Below, piece by piece: positions 7,542-8,154 of a DNA stretch of 8,154 nucleotides; position 1 is the first letter of the stretch; each line of letters begins with the position of its first letter. The stretch comes from CAYWRO01 sp964460345. GTDB taxonomy: Bacteria; Planctomycetota; Phycisphaerae; Phycisphaerales; UBA1924. The stretch is from positions 1 through 8,154 of the forward strand of contig CAYWRO010000116.1 of the NCBI GenBank assembly GCA_964460345.1, given 5' to 3'. The position numbers and the translations under genes were made by a program. Under the pieces are notes generated by a model that was given only the letters and a program-made list of their open reading frames with translations, was not told the DNA's origin and searched no databases.

Positions 7542-7577
7542 CCCGCGACGGCCCCGATTCACGCCCCCCGCGTCGCC

Positions 7578-7811
7578 TCACGCGCCCCCGCCGGCGGCGA
7601 AGCCGTTCTTGTTGATCGATCCGACGACCGGCGGGGCCTCTTCGGCGATCTGGTCGGCGACTTCGCGGCGGTGGACGTCGATGTGGCGGGGGAACTCGAA
7701 CGCGACGCGCACGCGATCACCCTTGATGGAGGCGATCCGCACGACGCCGATCGGGTTTTTCGGGTCGCCGATGACGACCTCTTCACCCTCACGTCTTGTG
7801 ATGACCAGCAT
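7578..7811 (-). CDS. csrA: CsrA-family RNA-binding translational regulator
   Basis: A 77-residue CsrA/RsmA protein: a small homodimer that binds GGA motifs in mRNA leaders and usually blocks ribosome access or alters mRNA stability. It opens MLVITRREGEEVVIGD, matching the family's first strand with I4, R6 and R7, and ends the core with VHRREV, where V46 and R48 match E. coli V42 and R44 of the RNA-binding surface. There are four extra residues after IGD (PKNPIG...), and FEFP replaces the usual 'I.AP' turn, so it is a divergent member. The tail ends in AAGGGA. The start is firm: AGGAGG lies about eight bases upstream of the ATG, although the open frame runs further upstream. It is convergent with the glycosyltransferase. 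No fliW or flagellar gene is visible nearby. Confidence 0.93.
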   Translation of the reverse strand: MLVITRREGEEVVIGDPKNPIGVVRIASIKGDRVRVAFEFPRHIDVHRREVADQIAEEAPPVVGSINKNGFAAGGGA

Positions 7812-7814
7812 GGC

Positions 7815-7832
7815 GAGGACCTCCTGTCCCTC
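7815..7832 (-). promoter_or_regulatory. Hairpin with the csrA ribosome binding site in its loop
   Basis: On the minus strand GGAC (7829-7826) pairs with GTCC (7820-7817) around the loop AGGAG (7825-7821), which is the Shine-Dalgarno sequence. The stem can extend by two more pairs (to 7832 and 7815) if one G is bulged. A GGA in a small hairpin loop, preceded by ACA, is the preferred CsrA target. Three more GGA motifs lie upstream (7829-7827, 7833-7831, 7846-7844). This predicts that CsrA represses its own translation, as known for E. coli csrA. The structure is seen in the sequence; the function is inferred. Confidence 0.6.
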
Positions 7833-7871
7833 CCGCCCCACCTTCCCCCAATCGCGCGGCCGGGGCACTCG

Positions 7872-7900
7872 AATATACCACCGACCGGAGCGGGTGAAAA
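7872..7900 (-). promoter_or_regulatory. Probable sigma70-type promoter of csrA
   Basis: On the minus strand, TTTTCA (7900-7895, four of six matches to TTGACA) and TATATT (7877-7872, five of six matches to TATAAT) are separated by exactly 17 bases. This AT-rich patch stands out from its GC-rich surroundings. Transcription would begin near 7865, giving a leader of about 54 nt that includes all four GGA motifs. No start-site data are available. Confidence 0.5.
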
Positions 7901-8154
7901 GTCCGTATCCCTGAAATCCCAAAAGGTTACGCACGCCAAAGCCGGGGGGTTGGCGGTCCTGTGGTCGTGGTGGGCAGATTCCTCCCTACCGCGGCCCCTG
8001 CCGCGCGATCACCCGCCCGAAATGGCCCCAGAGAGGGCAATGGAGCCCGCCGCGGCCGCCCTGGGACGGGCAATTTCGGCCCTGCCCACCCGATTCGGTG
8101 GCCATTCAGGGCTTTGATCGGGTGATAACGCCGCGCGGACGTGCCACAGGGGCT
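7901..8154. other. Non-coding stretch with several inverted repeats
   Basis: I see no convincing gene here. It holds three inverted-repeat pairs: CGCCAA/TTGGCG (7934-7939 with 7950-7955, just upstream of the csrA promoter); CCGAAATGGCCC with GGGCAATTTCGG (8017-8028 with 8068-8079, 11 of 12 positions); and ATCACCCG/CGGGTGAT (8008-8015 with 8119-8126). The two outer pairs are nested and could fold about 120 nt of RNA. A structured RNA, a terminator of a neighbouring gene beyond the window, or a remnant repeat are all possible. Confidence 0.35.

Noticed and set aside
7287..7562. Peptides containing SADYADFAD or SADFADYAD read from the spacer on either strand
   Set aside because: The 9-bp repeat unit is three codons long, so it yields Ala-Asp-Phe/Tyr repeats on both strands automatically. 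No start or ribosome binding site supports translation.
7545..7576. csrA terminator from GCGACG/CGTCGC
   Set aside because: Only six pairs around a 20-nt loop and no T-run on the minus strand beyond it.
7812..7934. N-terminal extension of CsrA by reading further upstream
   Set aside because: CsrA proteins begin MLxxTR, and AGGAGG lies eight bases before that ATG; the extension would cover the likely promoter and leader.
7671..8117. Plus-strand open frame of 148 codons overlapping csrA
   Set aside because: It starts inside csrA on the opposite strand, lacks recognisable motifs, and runs through inverted repeats.
8114..8142. Plus-strand promoter starting with TTGATC
   Set aside because: No -10-like sequence occurs at the proper distance; the next bases are GC-rich.

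Overview
The window is high-GC bacterial DNA carrying a one-directional block of housekeeping genes on the plus strand, followed by a repeat-rich spacer and one convergent small gene on the minus strand. I place it most probably in Planctomycetota, perhaps a Phycisphaerae-like lineage. The grounds are leader-peptide-like N-termini on ATP synthase subunits c and b, the style of the CsrA, and 9-bp CGCAGATTW repeats in the intergenic DNA. This placement is from memory of such genomes, not from a search.

Positions 1-3533 hold the membrane part of an F-type ATP synthase operon. In order they are the 3' end of an AtpZ-like gene, an AtpI-like gene, atpB (subunit a), atpE (subunit c), atpF (subunit b) and atpH (delta). 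Key residues for proton translocation are visible in subunits a and c. The three long gaps in this block (230-359, 1721-1841, 2193-2279) each contain strong GC-rich hairpins, and the gap before atpE contains three. The usual next genes (atpA, atpG, atpD, atpC) are absent. Phosphoglycerate kinase (pgk, 3606-4814) follows atpH on the same strand.

Positions 4845-7286 hold two closely linked genes: a 241-residue multi-pass membrane protein of unknown function, and a 570-residue GT-C / ArnT-like membrane glycosyltransferase. The second begins 3 nt after the first stops, with its ribosome binding site inside the first gene, so the two are probably translationally coupled. They may act together at the cell envelope.

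Positions 7287-7577 are a non-coding spacer between convergent genes. It contains a large imperfect inverted repeat made of 9-bp units, a perfect 9-bp hairpin nested inside it, and a 21-bp-phased tandem array.

Positions 7578-7811 (minus strand) encode a CsrA-family RNA-binding regulator. Its leader has a plausible sigma70-type promoter, four GGA motifs, and a hairpin that places the Shine-Dalgarno sequence in its loop, which is the expected layout for autoregulation by CsrA. The final ~250 bases show no convincing gene, only several inverted repeats.

I did not find a clear new defence or mobile system. The most interesting items are the csrA leader, the composite repeat spacer, the split atp operon joined to pgk, and the uncharacterised membrane protein coupled to a glycosyltransferase.
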